Under the pieces are notes generated by a model. That model saw only the letters and a program-made list of their open reading frames with translations, was not told the DNA's origin and did not search any database. Of a stretch of 64,000 nucleotides of DNA, positions 30,570 to 40,517 are shown one piece after another. Both the position numbers and the translations under genes were made by a program. This DNA is from Pluralibacter sp. (GTDB lineage: Bacteria > Pseudomonadota > Gammaproteobacteria > Enterobacterales > Enterobacteriaceae): NCBI RefSeq assembly GCF_019237635.1, contig NZ_JAFAGS010000149.1, forward strand, positions 20,836 through 84,835, in the 5' to 3' direction. The first letter of the stretch is position 1. Every line of letters begins with the position of its first letter.

Positions 30570-32255
30570 TTATCCAAGCCCCGGCCAGATGATGACAATG
30601 AGTGTACCTGCCAATGTTAACAAAACGTTAGCGATAGCGTAGGTGCCTGCGTAGCCCAGCGCCGGGATGTTGCTGCGCGCGGTATCGCTGATAATTTCCA
30701 TCGCTGGCGCGCAGGTTCTTGCCCCCATCATTGCGCCGAACAGCAGCGCGCGGTTCATGCGCAGCACATAAGCGCCGAACAGGAAGCAGATAACGACTGG
30801 TGCCAGGCTGACAATCAGGCCCGCGACCAGCATCTGGCCGCCCACGGCGCCAAGCCCGTGGCCGATGCCGCTGCCCGCGCTGAGGCCGACGCCTGCCATA
30901 AACACCATCAGACCAAACTCTTTCACCATATTCAGCGCCCCCTGCGGGATGTAGCCGAAGGTCGGATGGTTGGCGCGCAGGAAACCCAGCATGATACCCG
31001 CGAACAGCAGGCCCGCGGCGTTGCCGATGCCGAAGCTGAATGAGCTGAACTGGAAGGAAATCATCCCGATCATCAGGCCGACGATGAAAAAGGCACAAAA
31101 TGCTAAAAGATCGGTCACCTGGCTGTGAATGGAAATAAAGCCGATGCGATCGGCGATGGTTTTGACGCGGCGGGCGTCGCCGCTGACCTGGAGCACATCG
31201 CCTTTGTTCAGCAAGATGTTATCGTCGATAGGCATCTCAATCTGGCTGCGGATCACGCGGTTCAGGAAGCAGCCGTGGTCGGTGAGCTTCAGCTGCGCCA
31301 GACGGCGGCCGACCACATTGTGGTTTTTCACGACCACCTCTTCAGTGACGATGCGCATGTCCAGCAGGTCGCGGTCAAACACCTCTTTACCGTTGCGAAA
31401 ACTCGGGTCGAGGCGGGCATGGGCATCCGGGTAGCCGACCAGCGCGATTTCATCGCCCATCTGCAGCACTGCGTCGCCGTCCGGGTTCGCCAGGATACCG
31501 TTACGGCGAATACGCTCGATGTAGCAGCCAGTCTGGCGGTAGATGCCAAGCTCGCGCAGATTCTTGCCGTCAGTCCAGGCTACCAGCTCCGGCCCGACGC
31601 GATAGGCGCGGATCACCGGCAAATAGACCTTGCGGTTGGAATCGGCGTCCAGGCCGCGCTCGCGGGCGATTTGCTGGGCGCTGGTCTGCAGATCCTGATG
31701 CTGTAACTTCGGTAAATAGCGCGCGCCGAGGATCAGGCTCACCAGGCCAATCAGGTAGGTCAGGGCGTAGCCCAGGCTCAGGTGGTCGAGTGCGGAGGTT
31801 AGCTCGCTTCCCGACATGCCGGAGTGCCGCAGGGTATCGCCTGCGCCCACCAGCACCGGGGTAGAGGTCATGGAGCCTGCAAGCATACCGGCGGTCAGGC
31901 CGATATCCCAGCCGAACAGCTTACCGAGTCCCAATGCGATCACCAGCGCGGAGCCGACCATGACCAACGCCAGCATCAGATAATTCTTACCGTCGCGAAA
32001 GAAAATAGAAAAAAAGTTAGGGCCAGCTTCCACGCCGACGCAAAAAATAAACAGCATAAAACCGAGATTCAATGCATCAGTGTTAATGCTGAAATGCTGT
32101 TGGCCTAATAACAGAGAGACCACTAAAACGCCAATGGAATTACCCAGTTGGATGGAGCCAAGGCGCAATTTACCCAGACACAGGCCCAGCGCCAGCACCA
32201 CGAATAATAACAGGATGTAATTCCCATTTAACAAATCTGCGACGTTTATATTCAC
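30570..32255 (-). CDS. ybjL: AspT/YidE-YbjL family transporter YbjL
   Basis: 561 residues, the length of E. coli YbjL. Two membrane halves (about residues 8-165 and 390-560) flank two cytoplasmic RCK_C (TrkA-C) domains, for example around [20 protein letters not shown] and [16 protein letters not shown]. It is a putative amino-acid or anion antiporter; E. coli YbjL has been linked to glutamate export. rybB follows on the same strand, and its hairpin is the first good terminator downstream. It is divergent from ybjM. Confidence 0.93.
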   Translation of the reverse strand: MNINVADLLNGNYILLLFVVLALGLCLGKLRLGSIQLGNSIGVLVVSLLLGQQHFSINTDALNLGFMLFIFCVGVEAGPNFFSIFFRDGKNYLMLALVMVGSALVIALGLGKLFGWDIGLTAGMLAGSMTSTPVLVGAGDTLRHSGMSGSELTSALDHLSLGYALTYLIGLVSLILGARYLPKLQHQDLQTSAQQIARERGLDADSNRKVYLPVIRAYRVGPELVAWTDGKNLRELGIYRQTGCYIERIRRNGILANPDGDAVLQMGDEIALVGYPDAHARLDPSFRNGKEVFDRDLLDMRIVTEEVVVKNHNVVGRRLAQLKLTDHGCFLNRVIRSQIEMPIDDNILLNKGDVLQVSGDARRVKTIADRIGFISIHSQVTDLLAFCAFFIVGLMIGMISFQFSSFSFGIGNAAGLLFAGIMLGFLRANHPTFGYIPQGALNMVKEFGLMVFMAGVGLSAGSGIGHGLGAVGGQMLVAGLIVSLAPVVICFLFGAYVLRMNRALLFGAMMGARTCAPAMEIISDTARSNIPALGYAGTYAIANVLLTLAGTLIVIIWPGLG

Positions 32256-32514
32256 GGAAGCTAACTTCTTGTTTACTAGTAACTTGTTGAAAGGAATGGT
32301 TATTTAGGCTAAGGTTTTTCCCAGGTATGACGGGAAACGGTAACGTTCTTCTGCTTGCCGATAACCTTCAAATTAAGGCCGCTAGTTTAATCGTTCCTGT
32401 AGACGACGGCTAGTAACAATCGTTTGTAATCACGTGGGTACTTGCAGGCATGGAATGCCGTAAAACTTTATCTGGGCGTAGTGGAAGTTCGATAGAGAGA
32501 CGTCAGGAGGAATT

Positions 32515-32889
32515 GTGAAGACTGAACGTGGCTGGGCGGGCGTTATCTGTTGTTTTGTCCTGTTTATTATCGTGTGCCTTTTTCTGACCTTGCGCATCGG
32601 CGATGCGTTTCGCACGTCCGGGCATTCGGAACTGGGACTGCTTTTTTTTGTTATTCCTGGTGTCATCGCAAGCGTTATCTCGCCAAAACGGCGGCTGATG
32701 TTGCCTCTGCTGGGCGCGGTGCTGGCGATGCCGGTATGTTTGTTGCTGATGCGTCTGGGGCTTGTTTCCACCCGCTCCTTCTGGCAGGAGCTGGCGTGGC
32801 TTTTCAGTGCGGTATTCTGGTGCGGGCTGGGGGCGTTGTTCTGGCAGTTTATCCGGGTTATCGCCGGGGAGAAGCGTGGACGCGAGTAG
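32515..32889 (+). CDS. ybjM: Inner membrane protein YbjM
   Basis: 124 residues from GTG 32515, with AGGAGG at 32505-32510. There are four predicted membrane helices (first at about residues 8-27, GVICCFVLFIIVCLF type). RSFWQELAWLFSAVFWC in the C-terminal half matches E. coli YbjM closely. Function is unknown. The gene converges on grxA with a 15-bp gap. Confidence 0.9.
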   Translation: MKTERGWAGVICCFVLFIIVCLFLTLRIGDAFRTSGHSELGLLFFVIPGVIASVISPKRRLMLPLLGAVLAMPVCLLLMRLGLVSTRSFWQELAWLFSAVFWCGLGALFWQFIRVIAGEKRGRE

Positions 32890-32904
32890 CGCCCACGCTG
32901 CGGC

Positions 32905-33168
32905 TTACGCGTACAGCCCGAGGTTGGCTTTCGCCCAGGCTTCGAAATCGGTAAAGCCGCCGATGTGCTGTTGATCGACGAAAATCTGCGGTACGGTTTC
33001 CACCGGTTTGCCGACAGTTTTCTGCAGATCTTCTTTCGAGATCCCTTCCGCGTGGATATCCACATAACGGTAATTGAAATCATCGCGCTCATTGGTCAGT
33101 TTTTCTGCCAGCTCTTTTGCACGTACGCAGTAAGGGCATCCTGGACGACCAAAAATAACGGTAAACAT
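32905..33168 (-). CDS. grxA: Glutaredoxin 1 GrxA
   Basis: 87 residues. The redox motif is CPYC at residues 11-14 (FGRPGCPYCVRAKEL), the cis-proline is in TVPQIF and the glutathione site in GGFTDFE. It reduces disulfides in ribonucleotide reductase and other cytoplasmic proteins using glutathione. In E. coli OxyR activates grxA; a degenerate OxyR-like site lies upstream. Confidence 0.95.
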   Translation of the reverse strand: MFTVIFGRPGCPYCVRAKELAEKLTNERDDFNYRYVDIHAEGISKEDLQKTVGKPVETVPQIFVDQQHIGGFTDFEAWAKANLGLYA

Positions 33169-33241
33169 ATTTCTCTCCTGAGATGAGTCTGCGCCTGACG
33201 GCGAATACCGTTATGATGCCGGGAGTGGGGCGAAGAAGAAA

Positions 33242-33278
33242 GAAGGTTTTGCCTGTTGCTTTGATGACTTCTGGCTAT
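33242..33278. promoter_or_regulatory. Candidate OxyR site between grxA and ybjC
   Basis: Four tetramers spaced by 7 bp (GAAG, CTGT, ATGA, CTAT) match 11 of 16 positions of the OxyR pattern ATAG-N7-CTAT-N7-ATAG-N7-CTAT. It lies 74 bp upstream of grxA, which OxyR activates in E. coli. Confidence 0.35.
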
Positions 33279-33309
33279 TTTCGTTAAATACAGCCTGAGT
33301 TCGCCTCGC

Positions 33310-33315
33310 TATAAT
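33310..33315 (+). promoter_or_regulatory. -10 element of the ybjC-nfsA transcript
   Basis: A perfect TATAAT lies 28 bp upstream of ybjC. No good -35 is visible, which fits the SoxS/MarA-activated nfsA promoter known in E. coli. Confidence 0.5.
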
Positions 33316-33343
33316 GATTCATCTTTGTGGATGGAGAAGGACT

Positions 33344-33634
33344 ATGCGTTCGCTTGGATCGTTACCGAAAAGCGTGCTGATACTGGAAGGCATCGGCATG
33401 GCGCTGCTGGCGCTGGCCTGGCTTTCGCTCAAACAGTATGTCTCGCTACCCGCGCCGTTTGGCAGCGAGCTTGCTGGCGTCATCATGATTTTCGCCGGTA
33501 TTGTTCTGATGCTCCCGGCGGCCGTTGCGCTGATGTGGGGAATGGCGCAAACCGTCGCGCCGCAACTGATGCGCCGTAACGACAAACCTTCTTCACCGTC
33601 TGACCAGGAAAAACGAGATGACGCCGACCATTGA
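33344..33634 (+). CDS. ybjC: Small inner membrane protein YbjC (DUF1418)
   Basis: 96 residues from ATG 33344 after GGAGAAGG. Two membrane helices (about residues 11-27 and 40-62) and a charged tail ending KRDDADH match E. coli YbjC. Function is unknown. Its last 17 bases overlap the start of nfsA, and the pair is expected to belong to the SoxRS-controlled ybjC-nfsA-rimK-ybjN transcript. Confidence 0.9.
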   Translation: MRSLGSLPKSVLILEGIGMALLALAWLSLKQYVSLPAPFGSELAGVIMIFAGIVLMLPAAVALMWGMAQTVAPQLMRRNDKPSSPSDQEKRDDADH

Positions 33635-34340
33635 TCTGCTGCGCAGCCACCGCTCCATTCGCCACTTCACTGATAAACCCATCACTTGCGCACAGCGCGA
33701 AGCGATTATCGCCAGCGCCCAGGCGGCCTCCAGCTCCAGCTTTTTGCAGTGCAGTTCCATTATACGCATTACCGACCCGGCGCTACGCGAACAGCTGGTG
33801 GCGCTGAGCGGCGGGCAAAAGCACGTCGCGCAAGCGGCGGAGTTTTGGGTTTTTTGTGCGGATTTTAACCGCCATCTGCAAATTTGCCCTGAGGCGCAAC
33901 TGGGGCTGGCGGAACAGCTGCTGCTCGGCGTGGTGGATACGGCGATGATGGGGCAGAGCGCGATGGCGGCGGCGGAGTCGCTCGGCCTTGGCGGCGTCTT
34001 TATCGGCGGGATTCGTAATAATATTGAGTCCGTCACCGGACTGCTGAAGCTGCCGGTGCACGTGCTGCCGCTGTTTGGCCTGTGTCTGGGCTGGCCTGCG
34101 GATGACCCGGGCGTAAAACCGCGCCTGCCAACCAGCCTGGTGGTGCACGAAAACCAGTATCAGGCGGTCGATGCGGCTGAGCTTGCCCGCTATGATGAAG
34201 AGATGGCGAACTACTATCTTTCCCGCGGCAGCAATACCCGCCGCGATACCTGGAGCGATCACATCCGTCGCACCATCGTTAAAGAGAACCGTCCGTTCAT
34301 TCTGGACTATTTGCATAAACAGGGCTGGGCCGTACGCTGA
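33618..34340 (+). CDS. nfsA: Oxygen-insensitive NADPH nitroreductase NfsA
   Basis: 240 residues, equal to E. coli NfsA. The FMN-binding N-terminus is TPTIDLLRSHRSIRHFTDKPI, and SSSFLQCSSIIRI and GGVFIGGIRNN are typical. It carries out two-electron reduction of nitroaromatics and quinones in the cytoplasm. It is the target whose loss gives nitrofurantoin resistance. It starts within ybjC, and rimK follows after 69 bp. Confidence 0.95.
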   Translation: MTPTIDLLRSHRSIRHFTDKPITCAQREAIIASAQAASSSSFLQCSSIIRITDPALREQLVALSGGQKHVAQAAEFWVFCADFNRHLQICPEAQLGLAEQLLLGVVDTAMMGQSAMAAAESLGLGGVFIGGIRNNIESVTGLLKLPVHVLPLFGLCLGWPADDPGVKPRLPTSLVVHENQYQAVDAAELARYDEEMANYYLSRGSNTRRDTWSDHIRRTIVKENRPFILDYLHKQGWAVR

Positions 34341-34409
34341 GGCCATTCATCCTGAGCCAGACTATGTGTATGATACGCCAGCTTTCAGGTCTTCATTGCG
34401 AGGTGCAGG

Positions 34410-35312
34410 GTGAAAATTGCCATATTGTCCCGGGACGGAACGCTCTGGTCCTGTAAACGTCTTCGTGAGGCCGCCATGCAGCGCGGCCACCTGGTCGATA
34501 TTCTCGACCCCCTGTCCTGCTATATGAACATCAGCCCGGCAGCCTCGTCTATACACTATAAAGGCCGCCAGTTGCCGCATTACGATGCAGTTATCCCGCG
34601 TATTGGTTCCGCCATTACCTTCTACGGTACGGCGTCGCTGCGTCAGTTCGAAATGCTGGGCAGCTATCCGCTCAATGAGTCCGTCGCCATCACCCGCGCC
34701 CGCGACAAGCTGCGCTCGCTGCAACTGATGGCGCGTCAGGGCATTGACCTGCCCATCACCGGCATAGCCCACTCGCCGGATGACACCAGCGATCTTATCG
34801 ACATGGTCGGCGGCGCGCCGCTGGTGGTGAAGCTGGTCGAAGGCACTCAGGGCATCGGCGTGGTGCTGGCGGAAACCCGTCAAGCGGCGGAGAGCGTGAT
34901 TGATGCCTTTCGCGGGCTCAATGCCTATATTCTGGTGCAAGAGTATATCCAGGAGGCCAAAGGCTGCGACGTCCGCTGCCTGGTGGTGGGGGATGAGGTG
35001 GTTGCTGCTATCGAGCGGCGCGCAAAGGACGGCGATTTCCGCTCCAACCTGCACCGCGGCGGCGTGGCGACTGTCGCCGCCATCACCCCACAGGAGCGGG
35101 CCATTGCGCTGAAGGCAGCGAGTACGCTGGGGCTTGACGTGGCGGGTGTCGATATTCTGCGGGCCAACCGTGGGCCGCTGGTGATGGAGGTTAACGCTTC
35201 GCCAGGCCTGGAAGGGATTGAGAAAACCACCGGTATTGATATTGCGGGCAAGATGATCCAGTGGATAGAGCGTAACGCACATCCCGGTTATTGCCTGAAA
35301 ACTGGCGGATGA
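34410..35312 (+). CDS. rimK: Ribosomal protein bS6 glutamate ligase RimK
   Basis: 300 residues starting with GTG at 34410 ([18 protein letters not shown]); the E. coli start is equivalent. It is an ATP-grasp ligase with a [13 protein letters not shown] nucleotide loop and [13 protein letters not shown] metal-binding end. It adds glutamate residues to the C-terminus of S6. A hairpin with T-run follows 12 bp after the stop. Confidence 0.95.
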   Translation: MKIAILSRDGTLWSCKRLREAAMQRGHLVDILDPLSCYMNISPAASSIHYKGRQLPHYDAVIPRIGSAITFYGTASLRQFEMLGSYPLNESVAITRARDKLRSLQLMARQGIDLPITGIAHSPDDTSDLIDMVGGAPLVVKLVEGTQGIGVVLAETRQAAESVIDAFRGLNAYILVQEYIQEAKGCDVRCLVVGDEVVAAIERRAKDGDFRSNLHRGGVATVAAITPQERAIALKAASTLGLDVAGVDILRANRGPLVMEVNASPGLEGIEKTTGIDIAGKMIQWIERNAHPGYCLKTGG

Positions 35313-35324
35313 TCGCCATTTTCG

Positions 35325-35353
35325 CCCGTTTCGTAGCGTCAAACGGGTTTTTT
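35325..35353 (+). terminator. Intrinsic terminator after rimK
   Basis: Stem CCCGTTT/AAACGGG with a 9-base loop is followed directly by TTTTTT. Confidence 0.85.
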
Positions 35354-35400
35354 GCGTAATCTATGGCGGTTTACTTTCATAGCAAGAGGTCTGAGGTATT

Positions 35401-35880
35401 ATGGATTCACTCGTCGTTCCGGGTCTGGATACGTTACGTCAATGGCTCGACGAAATGGGCATCAGCTTCTTTGAGTGCGATACCTGTCAGGCGCTTCATC
35501 TTCCGCACATGCAGAATTTCGACGGCATTTTCGATGCCAAGCTCGATCTGGTCGACAACGTGCTGCTGTTCTCGGCGCTGGCGGAGGTCAAACCATCGGC
35601 GCTGCTGGCGCTGGCCGCCGATCTCTCCGCGATTAACGCCAGTTCGCTTACAGTGAAAGCGTTTATCGATATTCAGGACGACAACCTGCCAAAACTGGTG
35701 GTCTGCCAGTCGCTGTCGGTCGGCGTGGGCGTGACGTGGGAACAGTTTGAGTGGTTCTTCCGCCAGAGTGAAGAGCAAGTCTCCATGGTTATCCTCGAAG
35801 CGGCGGCGCATCAGTTGCTGTTTAAGTCGGAAGAAGAGGAGCCGACAGAGGAAGAGATTCAATACCATTTTCTCCACTGA
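35401..35880 (+). CDS. ybjN: YbjN, putative sensory transduction regulator (DUF1790)
   Basis: 159 residues. The strongly conserved block VPGLDTLRQWLDEMGISFFEC leads into CQALHLPHMQNFDG, as in E. coli YbjN. It has a tandem alpha/beta type III-secretion-chaperone-like fold. It influences motility, fimbriae and acid/oxidative stress in E. coli as a multicopy suppressor, by an unclear mechanism. The C-terminus EEEEPTEEEIQYHFLH is more acidic than the E. coli one. ATG 35401 follows GAGGT. Confidence 0.92.
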   Translation: MDSLVVPGLDTLRQWLDEMGISFFECDTCQALHLPHMQNFDGIFDAKLDLVDNVLLFSALAEVKPSALLALAADLSAINASSLTVKAFIDIQDDNLPKLVVCQSLSVGVGVTWEQFEWFFRQSEEQVSMVILEAAAHQLLFKSEEEEPTEEEIQYHFLH

Positions 35881-35891
35881 TCCCGAGAGTC

Positions 35892-35926
35892 ATTAACGCA
35901 GTCGCTGCCAGTGCGACTGCGTTAAT
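35892..35926. terminator. Perfect 14-bp hairpin after ybjN
   Basis: ATTAACGCAGTCGC/GCGACTGCGTTAAT with a 7-base loop starts 12 bp past the ybjN stop. The long perfect stem has no U-tract, so it may stabilise the mRNA end as well as stop transcription. Confidence 0.55.
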
Positions 35927-36286
35927 CCCGCGTATCTGCTGCTTTTAACATCTTCTTAAAGAATTTTTCACCACCTCTCCGCCGCTATTGGCTTACGCCA
36001 TAAAGTGATCTTGCATAAAAAATTGATAAAAAACGTTTTTTAACCTGAGCTATGGCCTCAATCCCTGGCTAAAGTTATTCTTGCGAAGCCTGAAAAAGGG
36101 CCGCGTGAAAACCTGCGATTATCGCGATGTAACGCGGAATATCCTGCGGCAATCGCGAGCAATGCGTGCCGGGAGAGAACCTCTCTCCTTTTCTTTGCAG
36201 ACTGACAAAATATGCATGAGTTTTGCATGCTTTAAAGTGCGTTTGTTTAGTCCGAATGTTAACGGACGTTGATAAGGAAAAGAGAT
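35927..36286. other. potF upstream region (gene-free, ~360 bp)
   Basis: It contains a perfect 16-bp palindrome TAAAAAACGTTTTTTA at 36027-36042 and an ATGCAT/GCATG-rich stretch near 36212-36230. GATAAGGAAAAGAG precedes the potF ATG. I looked for a sigma-54 GG-N10-GC promoter and found none convincing. No ORF is supported here. Confidence 0.5.
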
Positions 36287-37399
36287 ATGACCGCCTTGAG
36301 TAAAAAATGGTTAACGGGTCTGGTTGCGGGTGCGCTGATGGCCGTCTCTGCCGGCTCGCTCGCTGACGAACAAAAAACGCTGCACATTTATAACTGGTCA
36401 GATTATATCGCGCCGGACACGGTAGCGAACTTCGAAAAAGAAACCGGTATTAAAGTCGTTTACGACGTCTTCGATTCCAACGAAGTGCTGGAAGGTAAAC
36501 TGATGGCGGGAAGCACCGGTTTTGACCTGGTGGTGCCGTCGGCGAGTTTCCTGGAGCGTCAACTCACCGCAGGCGTATTCCAGCCGCTGGATAAGAGCAA
36601 ACTGCCGAACTGGAAAAACCTCGATCCTGAACTGCTGAAACTGATCGCCCGTCACGATCCGGAAAATAAATTCGCGATGCCTTATATGTGGGCGACCACC
36701 GGCATCGGCTATAACGTGGATAAGGTGAAAGCGGTGCTCGGTAAAGACGCGCCGGTAAATAGCTGGGATCTGGTGATGAAGCCGGAAAACCTGGAAAAAC
36801 TGAAAAGCTGCGGCGTCTCCTTCCTTGACGCGCCGGAAGAAATTTTCGCCACCGTGTTGAACTACCTCGGCAAGGATCCGAACAGTACCAAAGCGGATGA
36901 TTACACCGGCCCGGCGACCGACCTGCTGCTGAAGCTGCGTCCAAACATTCGCTACTTCCACTCCTCACAGTACATCAACGACCTGGCGAACGGCGATATC
37001 TGCGTGGCGATTGGTTGGGCAGGCGATGTCTGGCAGGCGGCAAACCGTGCAAAAGAGGCGAAGAATGGCGTGAATATTTCTTACTCCATTCCGAAGGAGG
37101 GGGCGCTGGCCTTCTTTGACGTTTTCGCGATGCCTGCCGATGCGAAAAACAAAGACGAGGCCTATCAGTTCCTCAACTACCTGCTGCGTCCGGACGTGAT
37201 TGCCCATATCTCCGACCACGTTTTCTATGCGAACGCCAACAAAGCGGCGACGCCGTTGGTCAGCCCGGAAGTGCGTGATAACCCGGGTATCTACCCGCCA
37301 GCGGATGTACGTGTCAAGCTCTTCACCCTGAAAGTTCAGGATCCGAAGATTGACCGCGTGCGTACCCGTGCGTGGACTAAAGTGAAAAGCGGTAAGTAA
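36287..37399 (+). CDS. potF: Periplasmic putrescine-binding protein PotF
   Basis: 370 residues from ATG 36287, the E. coli length. The signal peptide is about residues 1-26 (AGSLADEQ). The mature start KTLHIYNWSDYIAPDTV is typical, and SNEVLEGKLMAGSTGFDLVVPS is conserved. It delivers putrescine to PotGHI. The gene is first in potFGHI, after a long leader. The gap to potG is 112 bp, which is large for an operon and may hold a mRNA processing or attenuation site. Confidence 0.95.
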   Translation: MTALSKKWLTGLVAGALMAVSAGSLADEQKTLHIYNWSDYIAPDTVANFEKETGIKVVYDVFDSNEVLEGKLMAGSTGFDLVVPSASFLERQLTAGVFQPLDKSKLPNWKNLDPELLKLIARHDPENKFAMPYMWATTGIGYNVDKVKAVLGKDAPVNSWDLVMKPENLEKLKSCGVSFLDAPEEIFATVLNYLGKDPNSTKADDYTGPATDLLLKLRPNIRYFHSSQYINDLANGDICVAIGWAGDVWQAANRAKEAKNGVNISYSIPKEGALAFFDVFAMPADAKNKDEAYQFLNYLLRPDVIAHISDHVFYANANKAATPLVSPEVRDNPGIYPPADVRVKLFTLKVQDPKIDRVRTRAWTKVKSGK

Positions 37400-37511
37400 C
37401 GACTAAAGGCGCCAGGGTGGGGCAGTGCGCCCGACTCTGGTGCATAAAGTCAGTGATGAGTATGGCGTTCAGACCATACGACGTGTTTGTTTTCTGCCGG
37501 AGAGCACTGCT

Positions 37512-38645
37512 GTGAATGACGCTATCCCACGCCCGCAGGCGAAAACCCGCAAGGCGCTAACGCCGCTGCTGGAAATCCGCAACCTGACCAAATCGTTCGA
37601 GGGCCAACACGCCGTCGATGACGTCAACCTCACCATCTATAAAGGCGAAATTTTTGCACTACTTGGCGCATCGGGCTGCGGGAAATCGACGCTGCTGCGT
37701 ATGCTGGCCGGTTTTGAACAGCCCACCGCCGGGCAAATTGTGCTGGACGGCGTCGACCTCTCGCAGGTCCCGCCGTATCAGCGTCCGATTAACATGATGT
37801 TCCAGTCCTACGCGCTGTTCCCCCATATGTCCGTGGAGCAGAACATCGCCTTTGGCCTGAAGCAGGACAAACTACCGAAAGCCGAAATCACTGCCCGGGT
37901 GCAGGAGATGCTGGGCATTGTCCATATGCAGGAGTTCGCCAAACGCAAGCCGCACCAGCTTTCCGGCGGTCAGCGTCAGCGCGTGGCGCTGGCGCGCAGC
38001 CTCGCCAAGCGGCCGAAGCTGCTGCTGCTTGACGAACCGATGGGGGCGCTGGATAAAAAGCTGCGTGACCGTATGCAACTGGAGGTGGTGGATATTCTTG
38101 AGCGCGTCGGCGTGACCTGCGTGATGGTGACCCACGATCAGGAAGAAGCCATGACCATGGCCGGGCGTATCGCCATCATGAACCGCGGTAAGTTCGTGCA
38201 GATTGGCGAGCCGGAAGAGATTTACGAGCACCCGACCACCCGTTACAGCGCCGAGTTTATCGGCTCCGTCAACGTCTTCGAAGGCCTGCTGAAAGACCGT
38301 CAGGAAGATGGTCTGGTCATTGATTCGCCGGGGCTGAGCCATCCGTTGAAGGTGGATGCCGACGCCTCAATTGTGGATAACGTGCCGGTGTACGTGGCGC
38401 TGCGTCCGGAAAAAATTTCGCTCTGTGAGGAGCCGCCCGCCGATGGCTATAACTTTGTTGTCGGGGAGGTTACCCATATCGCCTATTTAGGCGATCTCTC
38501 TGTTTATCATGTGCGTCTGAAAAGCGGTCAGATGATCAGCGCCCAGTTGCAGAATGAGCATCGTTATCGCCGGGGTCTGCCGACCTGGGGCGATGAGGTG
38601 CGTCTGTGCTGGGATGCCGACAGCTGTGTGGTCCTGACGGTGTAA
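37512..38645 (+). CDS. potG: Putrescine ABC transporter ATPase PotG
   Basis: 377 residues from GTG 37512, giving the exact family start MNDAIPRPQAKTRKAL; upstream in-frame sequence is not conserved. Walker A is GASGCGKST, the signature is LSGGQRQRVAL and Walker B is LLLLDEP. The C-terminal TOBE domain covers about residues 290-377. It drives putrescine import through PotH/PotI. Confidence 0.95.
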   Translation: MNDAIPRPQAKTRKALTPLLEIRNLTKSFEGQHAVDDVNLTIYKGEIFALLGASGCGKSTLLRMLAGFEQPTAGQIVLDGVDLSQVPPYQRPINMMFQSYALFPHMSVEQNIAFGLKQDKLPKAEITARVQEMLGIVHMQEFAKRKPHQLSGGQRQRVALARSLAKRPKLLLLDEPMGALDKKLRDRMQLEVVDILERVGVTCVMVTHDQEEAMTMAGRIAIMNRGKFVQIGEPEEIYEHPTTRYSAEFIGSVNVFEGLLKDRQEDGLVIDSPGLSHPLKVDADASIVDNVPVYVALRPEKISLCEEPPADGYNFVVGEVTHIAYLGDLSVYHVRLKSGQMISAQLQNEHRYRRGLPTWGDEVRLCWDADSCVVLTV

Positions 38646-38656
38646 GGAGAGGGTAG

Positions 38657-39610
38657 ATGAGTGTCTTAGAACCACCGGCTCGCGCTAAGCAGCCGGGCGG
38701 ATTTGCGCTGAGCCTGGCGCAACTGCAAATGAAACACGGCCGTAAGCTGGTGATTGCGCTGCCGTACATCTGGCTTATTTTGTTATTTATGCTGCCGTTC
38801 CTTATCGTGTTTAAAATCAGCCTTGCGGACATGGCGCGCACGATCCCGCCCTACACCAATCTGCTGGAGTGGGTGGACGACCAGATAACCCTGACGCTTA
38901 ACATCGGCAACTTCCTGCAGCTAACGGACGATCCGCTCTATTTCGAAGCCTATCTGCAGTCATTGCAGGTGGCGGCGATTTCGACGGCCTGCTGTCTGCT
39001 GCTCGGGTATCCGCTGGCGTGGGCGGTGGCGCACAGCAAACCGTCGACGCGCAATATCCTGTTGCTGCTGGTGATTCTGCCGTCGTGGACATCGTTTTTA
39101 ATTCGCGTCTACGCGTGGATGGGGATCCTGAAAAACAACGGCGTACTGAATAACTTCCTGATGTGGCTTGGGGTTATCGATCAGCCGTTGACCATTCTGC
39201 ATACCAACCTTGCGGTCTATATCGGCATTGTGTACGCCTATCTGCCGTTTATGGTGCTGCCGATTTATACCGCCCTGACGCGTATTGATTATTCGCTGGT
39301 GGAAGCTTCGCTCGATCTTGGCGCGAAGCCGCTGAAGACCTTCTTCAGCGTCATTGTGCCGTTAACTAAAGGCGGAATTATCGCGGGTTCCATGCTGGTG
39401 TTTATTCCTGCGGTGGGCGAGTTTGTTATCCCGGAATTGTTGGGCGGCCCGGACAGCATCATGATAGGCCGCGTGCTGTGGCAGGAGTTCTTTAACAACC
39501 GCGACTGGCCGGTGGCCTCCGCCGTCGCCATCATCATGCTGCTGTTGCTTATCGTGCCCATCATGTGGTTCCACAAGCATCAGCAAAAACAGATGGGAGA
39601 ACACGGATGA
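38657..39610 (+). CDS. potH: Putrescine ABC transporter permease PotH
   Basis: 317 residues with six membrane helices, the first at about residues 33-55 (ALPYIWLILLFMLPFLI). The EAA coupling loop VEASLDLGAKPLKTF is at about 215-230. It forms the membrane channel with PotI. It overlaps potI by 4 bp (ATGA). Confidence 0.95.
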   Translation: MSVLEPPARAKQPGGFALSLAQLQMKHGRKLVIALPYIWLILLFMLPFLIVFKISLADMARTIPPYTNLLEWVDDQITLTLNIGNFLQLTDDPLYFEAYLQSLQVAAISTACCLLLGYPLAWAVAHSKPSTRNILLLLVILPSWTSFLIRVYAWMGILKNNGVLNNFLMWLGVIDQPLTILHTNLAVYIGIVYAYLPFMVLPIYTALTRIDYSLVEASLDLGAKPLKTFFSVIVPLTKGGIIAGSMLVFIPAVGEFVIPELLGGPDSIMIGRVLWQEFFNNRDWPVASAVAIIMLLLLIVPIMWFHKHQQKQMGEHG

Positions 39611-40452
39611 ACAACTTACCGGTCGTTCGCTCTCCCTGGCGTCTGGTGATTCTGGCGGTCGGGTTTTTCTTCCTCTATGCGCCCATGCTGATGCTGGTCA
39701 TCTACTCGTTCAACAGTTCTAAGCTGGTGACGGTATGGGCGGGGTGGTCCACGCGCTGGTATAGCGAGTTGTTCCACGATGATGCGATGATGAACGCGGT
39801 GGGGCTGAGTCTAACCATCGCCGCCTGCGCGGCGACGATGGCGTCGATTCTGGGTACCATCGCGGCCATGGTGATGGTGCGTTTCGGGCGCTTTAGCGGT
39901 TCTAACGGTTTTGCCTTTATGATAACCGCGCCGCTGGTTATGCCGGATGTGATAACCGGCCTGTCGCTGCTGCTGCTGTTTGTCGCTCTCGGTCACGCTA
40001 TCGGCTGGCCGTCGGACAGGGGAATGTTGACCATCTGGCTTGCTCACGTCACCTTCTGTACGGCGTACGTGGCGGTGGTTATCTCCTCGCGTCTGCGCGA
40101 GATTGATCGCTCTATTGAGGAGGCGGCGATGGATCTTGGCGCCACGCCGCTCAAGGTCTTTTTCATCATCACGCTGCCGATGATCATGCCTGCGGTGATT
40201 TCGGGCTGGCTGCTGGCGTTCACGCTGTCGCTGGATGACCTGGTTATCGCGAGCTTTGTTTCCGGCCCCGGCGCGACGACGCTGCCGATGCTGGTCTTCT
40301 CCAGTGTGCGTATGGGGGTGAACCCGGAGATCAACGCCCTGGCGACGCTGATCCTCGGCGTGGTCGGGATTGTCGGTTTTATCGCCTGGTATCTGATGGC
40401 GCGTACAGAAAAGCAGCGGCTGCGCGATATCCAGCGTGCAAGACGAGGCTGA
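39607..40452 (+). CDS. potI: Putrescine ABC transporter permease PotI
   Basis: 281 residues from ATG 39607 (MNNLPVVRSPWRLV). Six membrane helices; EAA loop EEAAMDLGATPLKVFF. It is the last gene of potFGHI; GGAGAACACGG precedes the start inside potH. The C-terminus is basic and cytoplasmic. Confidence 0.95.
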   Translation: MNNLPVVRSPWRLVILAVGFFFLYAPMLMLVIYSFNSSKLVTVWAGWSTRWYSELFHDDAMMNAVGLSLTIAACAATMASILGTIAAMVMVRFGRFSGSNGFAFMITAPLVMPDVITGLSLLLLFVALGHAIGWPSDRGMLTIWLAHVTFCTAYVAVVISSRLREIDRSIEEAAMDLGATPLKVFFIITLPMIMPAVISGWLLAFTLSLDDLVIASFVSGPGATTLPMLVFSSVRMGVNPEINALATLILGVVGIVGFIAWYLMARTEKQRLRDIQRARRG

Positions 40453-40517
40453 AGGATTTAAAATTTCCAGTGAAGTGCCGCGCGTGTCGCGGCACTGTTT
40501 TTCAGGGAAGTGAAACA

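Noticed and set aside
35927..36286. Sigma-54/NtrC promoter for potFGHI
   Set aside because: Several GG and GC pairs were checked but none had the required 10-bp separation with acceptable flanks.
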